From Liquorilactobacillus aquaticus DSM 21051 (GTDB lineage Bacteria > Bacillota > Bacilli > Lactobacillales > Lactobacillaceae), in NCBI RefSeq assembly GCF_001436755.1, contig NZ_AYZD01000033.1, forward strand, positions 1,044 through 65,043: DNA of 64,000 nucleotides. The letters run 5' to 3'. The position numbers and the translations under genes were made by a program. Below, one piece after another: positions 18,481-26,714 of the stretch; within the stretch, counting starts at the first letter, position 1, and the number at the start of each line of letters is the position of its first letter. The notes below the pieces were generated by a model. That model did not search any database. It was not told where the DNA came from and saw only the letters and a list, made by a program, of their open reading frames with translations.

Positions 18481-19680
18481 ATGAACACTATTTTTAAAAA
18501 TGCGAACCTTTTCGATGGAAAGAATTCTGAACTTCAAAAAAATATGTGGCTCGAAATAGATGATGTTTCTGGCAAAGTAACAGAAATGGGTTCGGGTATC
18601 GTACCTGAAGCTGAACGAACGGTTGATGTGCAAGGCAAATATCTGCTTCCTGGTCTTATTAATGCACATACGCATATTATGATGAATCCTGTTACGAATA
18701 AGTTGGAATATCTTTCAGAGACTGAAGCAACAGTAACAGCTTTAAATAACCTGCATGATTTGCTTAAATCGGGTGTTACCTATATCAGGGATTGCGGTTG
18801 CGCTTTTGACGTAGATGTTAAGTTGGCTAAACTGCAGCAAGAAGGAGTTTTGGACGGAACAGAGATTTTGCCTTCAGGACGTCCGATGAGTATGACAGGC
18901 GGCCACGGTGATTTTACTGAAGGAATTTACGGAGAGGCTACTTGGGGGCATTTAACAGATTCCGAAGATGCAATGCGCAAAGCAGTTCGTCAAGAATTCA
19001 AGAGAGGCGCTAAAAACATAAAAGTAATGGCTACTGGCGGTGTAATGTCAGCAACTGATGAAGTTGATGACATTGAATTAAGTCTTGCTGAATTGAAGGT
19101 GGCTGTTGAGGAAGCTCATTCCAAACACATGACGGTAGCGTCACATGCTCAAGGAAACAAAGGAATTCAGAATTCCTTGGATGCAGGTGTCGATTCCATC
19201 GAACATGGAATTTATGTTGATGAAAAACAGGCCGCCTTTATGAAAGATAATAATATTTTTCTCGTACCAACGTTGAATGCACCATCCGCTATTTCGCAGT
19301 ACGGACGTGAAAAGCTGCCAGATTACATGCTACGCAAGAATGATCTGGTAAAGTCAGATTTCTTTAAAAACGTATCTATGGCAATAAAGAAGGGCGTCAA
19401 AGTAGTTGTTGGTACAGATGCTGGAACGCCTTTCAATTATTTCAATAATGGTACTTGGAATGAGCTGGAATTAATAGTGAAGTTAGGTGCGTCACCTGTA
19501 CAAGCTTTGTTTGGAGCAACAAAGTATGCAGCCGAGTTGCTTAAAATAGATGATTTTTATGGATCTTTGGCGAAAAACAAATACGCTGATTTTTTGATTT
19601 TAGACGATAATCCATTAGAAAACATTAACGCAATAGAAAGTATTAAATCAGTTTATAAAAGGGGCAAAAAAATAGATTAA
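18481..19680 (+). CDS. Metal-dependent amidohydrolase (copy 2)
   Basis: A 399-residue paralogue of the preceding gene with identical length. The middle is nearly identical (SGRPMSMTGGHGDFTEG in both); divergence is concentrated around residues 240-330, after SIEHG (IYVDEKQAAFMKDN versus SYVSDEDIELMLKQG). All metal-ligand motifs are kept: AHTHIMMN, NIKVMATGG, ASHAQGN, IEHG, GTDAGTP. The pattern indicates tandem duplication with change in the region that usually shapes the substrate pocket, so the two probably act on different peptides or amides. The Shine-Dalgarno is AGAAGGAG, 12 bp upstream. Confidence 0.85.
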   Translation: MNTIFKNANLFDGKNSELQKNMWLEIDDVSGKVTEMGSGIVPEAERTVDVQGKYLLPGLINAHTHIMMNPVTNKLEYLSETEATVTALNNLHDLLKSGVTYIRDCGCAFDVDVKLAKLQQEGVLDGTEILPSGRPMSMTGGHGDFTEGIYGEATWGHLTDSEDAMRKAVRQEFKRGAKNIKVMATGGVMSATDEVDDIELSLAELKVAVEEAHSKHMTVASHAQGNKGIQNSLDAGVDSIEHGIYVDEKQAAFMKDNNIFLVPTLNAPSAISQYGREKLPDYMLRKNDLVKSDFFKNVSMAIKKGVKVVVGTDAGTPFNYFNNGTWNELELIVKLGASPVQALFGATKYAAELLKIDDFYGSLAKNKYADFLILDDNPLENINAIESIKSVYKRGKKID

Positions 19681-19692
19681 GGGTGTGATTTT

Positions 19693-21036
19693 TTGATTGA
19701 AAATCAAAAACTAAAAAATTTTGCCGAGAGTGAACTGGATTTGTTCACGGATTACCTCAAAATTCCAAGTGTTTCTGCTCAAAATACTGGCATAAAAGAA
19801 ACTGTTCAATGGCTAGAAAAAACTTTTAGTGAGCTTGGAGCTGTGGTAGAAGTTTGGAATGATCAAGGGGGCAATCCCGTTGTTTTTGCTGAGTTGAAGG
19901 GGCAATCTTCTAAAACGGTCCTTTTCTACAATCACTATGATGTTCAGCCACCTGAACCATTAGATGAATGGAAAACCTCTCCTTTTGAACCCACTATTGT
20001 TGGCGGAAAATTATTTGCACGCGGAGTTTGTGATGATAAGGGCGAGTTGATATCCCGTCTGACTCTAATCAAATATTTTCAAGAAAATTGCGGCCTGCCT
20101 GTAAATATTAAGTTTCTGATAGAAGGAGAAGAAGAACTGGGGAGTCCGCATGTAGATTCTTACGTACATGCCCATGCCGGCAAATTGGCAGCCGACGTTT
20201 GTATTTGGGAAGGCGGAGGCAGAAATGAAAGTGAGCAATTTCAGATTACCTGTGGTTTGAAGGGAATTGCCAGTTTTGATCTAGAAGTCACTACGGCTGA
20301 AAGTGATCTTCATTCTTCGCTTGCCAGCTATGCAGACAATGCTGCATGGAGATTAGTGCAGGCTTTAAGCTCATTGAAGGGTGACCATGGAGAAATCTTA
20401 GTAGACGGTTTTTATGATGATGTTGTTCCATTGGATGAACCGACTAAAAAGGCTATCAAGGACATTAAATTCGATGCGCAACGAGTAAGAAAAGAGTTTG
20501 GGATAAAGCGGCCTTTTGTATCTGAAAATCCAGCGGAAGCCTTAGTGAACAGTGCAACGATGACGATCAATGGACTTACTTCTGGTTATGAAGGAAGTGG
20601 AACTAAGACTGTAATCCCAAGAAAAGCAGTTGCTAAATTGGACTGCAGACTTGTTCCCAATCAGGAACCAGAAAAAATAGCTAAACTTGTTCAAAAACAG
20701 TTAATTAAGAATGGCTATGAGGACGTCAAAGTAAAGTACAATACAGGTGAACGTGCATTTAGAACAAAGCTAGATGACCCATTTATAAAGTTAAATGTAG
20801 ACGTAGCTAAAGAAGTTTACGGTGATCAAAACTACGTTGTAGTTCCTAATATGCCTGGCGGCGGCCCTGCAAAACAATTTGTTGACGAGCTGTCTGTGCC
20901 GATTGTAATGGTTGGGATTCACTATGCAGGAAGTGGTCCCCATGCTCCAAATGAAAATATCAGACTTTCTGATTATGAACAGGCAACTCTTTATTTAGGA
21001 GAGCTTTTAGAAGCCTATGGTAATGAGATCAAATAG
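19693..21036 (+). CDS. M20-family metallo-dipeptidase (carnosinase-like)
   Basis: A 447-residue peptidase of the M20 family. It has YNHYDVQPPEPLDEWKTSPFEP (first zinc His with the following Asp), RGVCDDKGE (bridging Asp), EGEEELGSP (catalytic Glu), CIWEGGG, and a C-terminal SGPHAPNE (zinc His). A lid/dimerisation domain sits between. It starts at TTG 19693 after AAGGGTGTG, 12 bp behind the second amidohydrolase. It should cleave dipeptides or N-acyl amino acids in the cytoplasm, perhaps downstream of the two amidohydrolases. Confidence 0.88.
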   Translation: MIENQKLKNFAESELDLFTDYLKIPSVSAQNTGIKETVQWLEKTFSELGAVVEVWNDQGGNPVVFAELKGQSSKTVLFYNHYDVQPPEPLDEWKTSPFEPTIVGGKLFARGVCDDKGELISRLTLIKYFQENCGLPVNIKFLIEGEEELGSPHVDSYVHAHAGKLAADVCIWEGGGRNESEQFQITCGLKGIASFDLEVTTAESDLHSSLASYADNAAWRLVQALSSLKGDHGEILVDGFYDDVVPLDEPTKKAIKDIKFDAQRVRKEFGIKRPFVSENPAEALVNSATMTINGLTSGYEGSGTKTVIPRKAVAKLDCRLVPNQEPEKIAKLVQKQLIKNGYEDVKVKYNTGERAFRTKLDDPFIKLNVDVAKEVYGDQNYVVVPNMPGGGPAKQFVDELSVPIVMVGIHYAGSGPHAPNENIRLSDYEQATLYLGELLEAYGNEIK

Positions 21037-21093
21037 TCAGGTATGTATATTAGCTTTTAAGAGTATGAAAGTTAGTATATGAACTAAATAATG

Positions 21094-21127
21094 GACTAGG
21101 TTATGTATTATGAAACCTAGTCTTTTT
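21094..21127 (+). terminator. Rho-independent terminator of the amidohydrolase/peptidase operon
   Basis: GACTAGGTT at 21094-21102 pairs with AACCTAGTC at 21114-21122, followed by TTTTTATTTT. Confidence 0.9.
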
Positions 21128-21687
21128 ATTTTACTTTTTCTCGTTAACATACAGTGTTAGGTCAATAATAAAAAGTTGAATTGGATTCACATTCTGAAAA
21201 AGGGAATACTGTCTATAAAACATCACTATGTTTTTTTGAATAATTTTAAATAAGTATTGATTTTTTATGATAATAAATTATCAATCAATAAATATTATAA
21301 AAAAATAATGTGATGATTTAACATTGACACTGGATCTTCAAAAAATAAAAAGTGCATTTAGTAATCGTTTCATATATATTGGTAAATTTTTAACAATAGA
21401 TGGTAATTGCTATTCTCATGTTTCTCATTTTTTAAATCAAACAGCAGAAGATTGATGCAAATTTTTGGGATCATCTTAAAAAGACATATTAATAATTTTG
21501 AAGTTTTTTCTGAATTTTGTCACTTCACAAAATTTGATGTGTTTCAAAACTTGTCTCAGATTAACGAAGCTTATTACTTATTATCAAAGAATTGAGCCTT
21601 TTTGATATTCCACACAATTGTGGGCTTTCAAGATTAGTTACCTAAAAGCTTATTTTTATATAAGAGAACGTTTAAAATAACTAGAGC
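21128..21687 (+). other. Gene-free AT-rich region
   Basis: About 560 bp without a supportable gene. A 62-codon frame at 21407-21595 has neither ribosome site nor recognisable sequence. It ends at the promoter of the T-box leader. Confidence 0.4.
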
Positions 21688-21716
21688 TTGACAGATTATT
21701 CTCGTAAGATTAAAAT
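21688..21716 (+). promoter_or_regulatory. Promoter of the T-box/ABC transporter operon
   Basis: A consensus TTGACA at 21688-21693 and TAAAAT at 21711-21716 are separated by 17 bp. The T-box leader begins just downstream. Confidence 0.78.
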
Positions 21717-21722
21717 ATGGAA

Positions 21723-22035
21723 AGTGTTACTAATTAAAATTTAATTTATTATAATCTTTTGAGAAGAAGAGTAGCTGTTGTTGAGCTTTTGTAGAGAATC
21801 TGGTATTGCTGAAAGCAGATATTGTTCAAGATAGTGAAGATGAGCTTTGAAACTAAGAGGTATTTGGCTATTATTAGCTGAATGCTCGGCAGGAACCGTT
21901 ATCTTCCAGGTATTTATGATCATAATAAGTACTGTTGAGGCGTTGTAATCAGCGCGAATAAAGGTGGTACCACGGAAAAACACTTTCGTCCTTGTCTAGT
22001 AATAGAAAGGGAGGGAAGTGCTTTTTTATTTTTAT
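21723..22035 (+). ncRNA. T-box riboswitch leader
   Basis: The conserved antiterminator T-box core AAGGTGGTACCACGG is at 21962-21976. Upstream is a Stem-I-like domain with an AGAGAATCTGG...GCTGAAAGCAGAT hairpin near 21792-21820. Downstream is a competing terminator in which CACTT...CCTT (21981-21994) can pair with AAGGG...AAGTG (22008-22022), followed by a T-run at 22023-22028. Uncharged tRNA binding should permit read-through into the ABC transporter. An ATG at 21840-21842, in the 3' side of Stem I before AGCTTTGAA, is the likely specifier, implying tRNA-Met and methionine control. The specifier assignment is an inference from position. Confidence 0.85.
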
Positions 22036-22159
22036 AGGAAAGGACATATAAATGGTATTAATACTCTAGTGTAGCCTTGGCAACACCTTACAGTCACTCT
22101 GCTTACGAAAATTGAAATTTAGTTTAGAACAGACAATTAGCTAGGAGAGGAGGAAAATT

Positions 22160-22903
22160 GTGTTATTAGAACTTAAGAACATAAAAAAACAATTCAAAAA
22201 CAACCACGTTTTAAAGGGTATTGATCTTTCTGTTGAAAAGGGTGAGGTGATTGCTATTATTGGACCTTCTGGGTCAGGTAAAACCACTTTGTTGAGAAAC
22301 ATTAATTTTTTGGAGACCGCTGATTCAGGATCAATGTTGTTTAGAGAGCAGCAGATAGATCTAGCTAAGCCTACTAAAAAACAAATTTTATGGGCACGAC
22401 GACATATGGCAATGGTGTTTCAAAATTATAATTTATTTAAAAATAAAACCGCTCTGAAAAACATTTCAGAAGGTTTAGTTTTCGGTCAAAATAAGAGTAA
22501 GACTGAGGCTGATGAATTAGCTTGTCAGGCTCTTGATCAGGTAGGCTTATTGGGGAAAAAAGATTTTTATCCATCTCAATTGTCTGGTGGTCAGCAGCAA
22601 AGAATTGGAATTGCACGTGCCACAGTTTTAAATCCAGACATTGTTTTGTTTGATGAACCAACTTCTGCGCTGGATCCAGAACTAGTTGGGACGGTTTTGC
22701 ATGATATGAAGACACTAGCCGATAAGGGACAAACCATGATCGTAGTTACTCATCAAATGTCTTTTGCTCGGAATGTCGCTAGTCGAGTGGCTTTTTTTTC
22801 AGATGGTGAAATTCTTGAGGAGGGACGATCAGATGAAATCTTTGATCATCCGCAGCATGAGAGAACACAACAGTTTTTATCAGCAATTGCAGAAGATTAT
22901 TGA
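22160..22903 (+). CDS. Amino-acid ABC transporter ATP-binding protein
   Basis: A 247-residue ABC ATPase of the polar-amino-acid uptake class. It has Walker A GPSGSGKTT at residues 35-43, signature LSGGQQQRIGIARA, and Walker B DIVLFDEPTSALD followed by the switch His in VVTHQMSF. It starts at GTG 22160 behind GGAGAGGAGG. It is the first gene after the T-box leader and energises the two permeases that follow. The probable Met specifier suggests methionine or a sulfur amino acid as substrate; family resemblance alone would allow any polar amino acid. Confidence 0.92.
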   Translation: MLLELKNIKKQFKNNHVLKGIDLSVEKGEVIAIIGPSGSGKTTLLRNINFLETADSGSMLFREQQIDLAKPTKKQILWARRHMAMVFQNYNLFKNKTALKNISEGLVFGQNKSKTEADELACQALDQVGLLGKKDFYPSQLSGGQQQRIGIARATVLNPDIVLFDEPTSALDPELVGTVLHDMKTLADKGQTMIVVTHQMSFARNVASRVAFFSDGEILEEGRSDEIFDHPQHERTQQFLSAIAEDY

Positions 22904-22938
22904 AAAGACATTTGAAATCATAAGGAGGTAAGCATCTA

Positions 22939-23610
22939 TTGAAACTTAGCAAAGTTATTATATCGTTGTTGCATGGCTTACCTACAACGCTGATCTTATT
23001 AGCATTTTCTTTTATTTTTGCTAATTTGATCGGTTTGGGCTTAGCTTGGCTATATCTACGTAGGAATCCAATTGCAAATGGATTTGCTCGAGGATATCTC
23101 GGTCTTGTGCGTGGAACTCCACCTCTATTAATGCTATTACTAGCATACTATGGGCTGCCAAAACTATTTTTATTAGTCGGGATCGATATTAATGGTTGGG
23201 CTAAATTAATATTTGGGATCGCTGGTTTAGCGATCGGCTGGAGTGCTTATTTAGCTGAGGCCTTTCGCTCAGCCTACTTATCGGTTGATGCTGGGCAGTA
23301 TGAGGCTGCTTTGGTCGTCGGAATGGATACTAAACAGGCTTTTCTGCGAATTATCATGCCACAGGCATTTTTAATTGCTTTGCCTAATATTGAAAATTTA
23401 TTGATCGGTTTGGTAAAGGCAACTTCTTTAGTTTATGTGATCGGTATTGTGGATATGTATAGTACGGCGGTAGATCTATCTAATCAGAACCAAGGGGTTT
23501 ACCAATTGGAAATCTTTGTTATATTGGCGCTAATTTATTGGGTGGTCGTTTTATTAATTGAATGGGGTTTTCGACGTTTCAGGAAACACTATCAATACGT
23601 TACAGTTTAA
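22939..23610 (+). CDS. Amino-acid ABC transporter permease 1
   Basis: A 223-residue HisM/GlnP-type permease. It has about five membrane helices, the N-terminal segment GLPTTLILLAFSFIFANLIGL, LVRGTPPLLMLLLAYYGLP, and the EAA-loop region QYEAALVVGMDTKQAFLRIIMPQA that couples to the ATPase. It starts at TTG 22939 after AAGGAGG. It forms a heterodimeric channel with the next gene. Confidence 0.9.
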   Translation: MKLSKVIISLLHGLPTTLILLAFSFIFANLIGLGLAWLYLRRNPIANGFARGYLGLVRGTPPLLMLLLAYYGLPKLFLLVGIDINGWAKLIFGIAGLAIGWSAYLAEAFRSAYLSVDAGQYEAALVVGMDTKQAFLRIIMPQAFLIALPNIENLLIGLVKATSLVYVIGIVDMYSTAVDLSNQNQGVYQLEIFVILALIYWVVVLLIEWGFRRFRKHYQYVTV

Positions 23611-23622
23611 GAAGGTGTGTTC

Positions 23623-24333
23623 ATGTTTGATTCAAATTTTGCGTTAGGTTCATTTCCTAAGATTTTGGCAGTGGCACCAACAACGATTTATCTGGCGATA
23701 GTTGCTACAGTTATTGGTTTTTTGATCGCAGTATTGATCGTAATTGTCCGGGAGCGTCAAATTAAAATTCTCAATCCGATCGTAGCGACACTGGTTTCTT
23801 TTATTCGAGGGACACCGATCATTGTTCAAATGTATGTAGTCTACTATGGATTACCACAATTGCTGGTCGCATTGAAGGGAATGGGATTCAATACAGATCC
23901 TAATGGATTGCCTGCAATGGTGATTGCCATCTCGGCTTATTCACTTAATGCTTCTGCCAATATTTCTGAGAGTATTCGCTCAGCGTATCATTCTGTTGAC
24001 CATCGACAGTATGAAGCAGCAGTTACTGTTGGAATGAAGCCCAGTCGAGCTATGACGCGCATTGTTATTCCTCAGCTGATAGCTAACTTTATCCCAAACT
24101 TTTCAAATTTATTTTTAGATTTGATTAAAGACACGGCTATAGTCTACAACATCGGAATTGTTGAGATCATGGCCGAGGCCAACATTATATCGTCCATTGG
24201 TTTTAAGTACATTGAGACCTATTTAGATGCATTAGTAATTTATATCGTGATTTGTTGGATCTTTGCAAAGTTATTTCAGATTGGTGAAATTATCGCTCGA
24301 AACCATGTTTTTCATACACAAAAAACTATTTAA
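23623..24333 (+). CDS. Amino-acid ABC transporter permease 2
   Basis: A 236-residue permease of the same family with FIRGTPIIVQMYVVYYGLPQ and the EAA-type loop QYEAAVTVGMKPSRAMTRIVIP. The ATG at 23623 is preferred because GAAGGTG lies just upstream; an in-frame GTG at 23617 overlaps that site. It lies 12 bp after permease 1 and 17 bp before the binding protein. Confidence 0.9.
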   Translation: MFDSNFALGSFPKILAVAPTTIYLAIVATVIGFLIAVLIVIVRERQIKILNPIVATLVSFIRGTPIIVQMYVVYYGLPQLLVALKGMGFNTDPNGLPAMVIAISAYSLNASANISESIRSAYHSVDHRQYEAAVTVGMKPSRAMTRIVIPQLIANFIPNFSNLFLDLIKDTAIVYNIGIVEIMAEANIISSIGFKYIETYLDALVIYIVICWIFAKLFQIGEIIARNHVFHTQKTI

Positions 24334-24350
24334 TAGAGGGGAATATCATT

Positions 24351-25205
24351 ATGAGATTAAAAAATATTTTAAGAGGTTTAACAGCTTTTTCAGCACTTGG
24401 TATTGGATTATTAGTAACAGCGAATTATCCAACTAAGGTGTCTGCTGCAACAACTATCAATGTAGCAGCACCTAATAATAATCGACCATATACATATCCC
24501 AAAAATTCCGGTATTGGTGGGTACTATGGTGCTTTACTAAAACGATTGGATAAAGACTTGGTACAATACAAATTTGCGGAAAGTACTACCTCGCAAAATT
24601 CGGTATTTGTTGGTTTGCAATCTAGTAAGTATGATTTAGCTGTTTCAAACTGGTGGTATTCTAAAGACCGATTTAAGACATATTTGCATACTACTTCAAC
24701 GGGATTGGATGATTTACGCTTAATTACCAAAAAAAGTGGTAAAACAGCCAATTCATTGAAGGATATCGCTACTAAAAAATTAAAATTAGCTCCAATTTCG
24801 ACTGATGATGCTCGTTACAACGTTATTGAAACTTATAATCAAAAAAATCCTAAACATAAAATTGATTTGAAAGGGATCGGGGATCAATCTGCAGGGGATG
24901 CTTTGAAGCAAGTTTCAACGGGGAAATATGATGTAGCAATTTATCCATATGCTGCTTACAAACCGGTTGCTAAGACCGCAGAAGGCAAAAAACTAGCTAC
25001 TTCGAAATCAATCGGGTTGGAGAACAGTTACTTCCTTTTAAGCAAGAGTTCGCAAAATAAAAAGTTAGTTAAGGCGATCAATAAAGATTTAAAGAAGCTA
25101 AAAGCAAACGGATACTTAGAGAAAATCACTAAAAAGTATTTATATGAAGATACTTTCAAATTACCAAATGCCGCTACAGCATTCAATGCTAAGCCAAGCA
25201 GATAA
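24351..25205 (+). CDS. Extracellular solute-binding protein of the amino-acid ABC transporter
   Basis: A 284-residue family-3 (SBP_bac_3) binding protein. It has a signal peptide at residues 1-~32 ending in KVSA-AT, an N-lobe beginning TTINVAAPNNNRPYTYP, and SKYDLAVSNWWYSKDRF in the ligand-binding region. Unusually for a Gram-positive ABC binding protein, the signal peptide has no Cys and no lipobox, so lipid anchoring is not predicted. It might stay tethered by an uncleaved signal or be released. The ribosome site is AGAGGGG, and it closes the transporter set before the UroD-like gene. Confidence 0.87.
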   Translation: MRLKNILRGLTAFSALGIGLLVTANYPTKVSAATTINVAAPNNNRPYTYPKNSGIGGYYGALLKRLDKDLVQYKFAESTTSQNSVFVGLQSSKYDLAVSNWWYSKDRFKTYLHTTSTGLDDLRLITKKSGKTANSLKDIATKKLKLAPISTDDARYNVIETYNQKNPKHKIDLKGIGDQSAGDALKQVSTGKYDVAIYPYAAYKPVAKTAEGKKLATSKSIGLENSYFLLSKSSQNKKLVKAINKDLKKLKANGYLEKITKKYLYEDTFKLPNAATAFNAKPSR

Positions 25206-25246
25206 GAACGAATGTATTAAACAATCTTGTTTAGGAGCGAAAATTT

Positions 25247-26278
25247 ATGAAAAAAGCAGAAGTACTAAAAGCATTTAACAATGAACATGAGTAACAAGTA
25301 CCATTCTCAGTTTGGCATCATTTCACACCTAATGAGCACGTAGAAGCAACTGAGAATAATGGAATGTTCGAGGAAGATGTTGCGAAAGAACCCGAGTATG
25401 TGAAGAGTGTGGAGCCTGATTTTATAAAATTAATGAATGATGGTTATTTCACTTACAAATTTGGTAACGTTAAAGATCCCAAGAATTTAGAATCTTTGGC
25501 TAAGATAAAGCCAATCGATGATGATGATCCATGGTTAAAAAACCAATTTAAGTTGATATCTAGACAACTAAATGATCTGGATGGGTCGGCAATTACGCTC
25601 AGCAATGTTTTTTCCGCAGTCACTTTGTTTAAGTGGGCGCTGGTAGTTGACTCGCCTGATGAAGACTTAAGTAAGGCGGATAAGCTTTTTGCAGATCTCT
25701 ACACTGAAAGTCCAGAAGTTGTTATAAACGCGTTAAATGTTATTAAAGATGATATAAAGAAACAAATTCAAGTAGAACATGCTGCTGGGGTAAAAGGGGT
25801 ATTGTTTAGTACTCAAGAAATTCAGGATGAAAGAATTGGACAATCATTTTTCAATGAGACACAAAAAAAGCTAGATACAGAATTAATTGATGAAATTAAT
25901 AAATATTTTAAAACAGGAATTCTTCACATTTGCGGTTTTGATGGAGCGACAAACCATTTACCATGGTTTGTTGACTACAAATTGCCCATCGTTAACTGGG
26001 CAACTAAAATTGATGGTTACTTACTAGGACAAGGCAAAAAACTTTTTAAAGATAAAGTGGTTTTTGGTGGACTTGGGAACACCACAAATGACGTTTTATT
26101 CAAAGGAGATCAAAAACAGATTCAGGCAGAAATCGATGATCTTATTGCTGAAGCTGGAGTAAAGGGAGTTATTATTGGCGCTGACTGTACAGTTCCACGC
26201 GAAACGCCGGTTGAACATATCAGATGGGCTGCCGAAGCGGCACACAGTTATCTGGTGAGGAAGAAACAAAATAAATAA
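25247..26278 (+). pseudogene. UroD/cobalamin-methyltransferase-family gene with in-frame stop at codon 16
   Basis: ATG 25247 has a good ribosome site (TAGGAGCG), and the frame is coding-like across its length but is interrupted by TAA at 25292-25294. Reading through gives about 343 residues: MKKAEVLKAFNNEHE, stop, QVPFSVWHHFTPNEHV, then a full UroD-like barrel with ILHICGFDG and IIGADCTVPRETPVEHI. Family members decarboxylate uroporphyrinogen or transfer methyl groups. Beside a probable methionine-controlled transporter, a methyltransferase-like role is more likely than haem synthesis. Internal ATG 25364 leaves a 304-residue frame but has no ribosome site. It could be a recent nonsense mutation, a read-through case or a sequencing error. 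Confidence 0.8.
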
Positions 26279-26426
26279 TCATTTTTAAAAGCATGTAGGT
26301 TAAAAAAATTAGCGATCTCGTATGCAGTTGTTCTAAAATTTTCAGCAAATTGTACTAGTGCTTATAAAGCGTTAGAGGTTGAGCTGGTGGATGATCTTGC
26401 AATGAGAAAAGATTATAGTGATGGGC

Positions 26427-26465
26427 GAGGTCAACTGAGTTAGTCAGTTGACCTCATTTTTTAGT
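26427..26465 (+). terminator. Rho-independent terminator of the ABC/UroD operon
   Basis: GAGGTCAACTGA at 26427-26438 pairs with TCAGTTGACCTC at 26444-26455 across a 5-nt loop, followed by ATTTTTT. The rest of 26279-26714 shows no gene. Confidence 0.92.
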
Positions 26466-26714
26466 CTGATGATGGATAATAAGAAAACCGATGCTATAAC
26501 GACACAGAAGTTTGTTATGTGCACATCAATATCTAAAGTGCAGATTCACGATGTAAATTCTTCTTTAGAGGACTTTATTAGGTAGAAGAAATTATAAAAA
26601 TATCTGTGAAATAAATATATTTTACTATACATATTGAACAGAATTCTGGTTTAATTAGAGATATGGGATGGTCAATTTAGGGAGTTAAATTTATGAATGT
26701 TAGGGGAAAAAAGG

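Noticed and set aside
21407-21595. 62-codon frame in the gap before the T-box
   Set aside because: No ribosome site, no family resemblance, composition like surrounding non-coding DNA.
21741-21983. 80-codon minus-strand frame
   Set aside because: It lies entirely within the T-box leader and has no translation signals.
25364-26278. A separate 304-residue UroD-like gene starting at ATG 25364
   Set aside because: The frame upstream is the same and coding-like, with a good ribosome site at 25232, so this is the 3' part of one interrupted gene.
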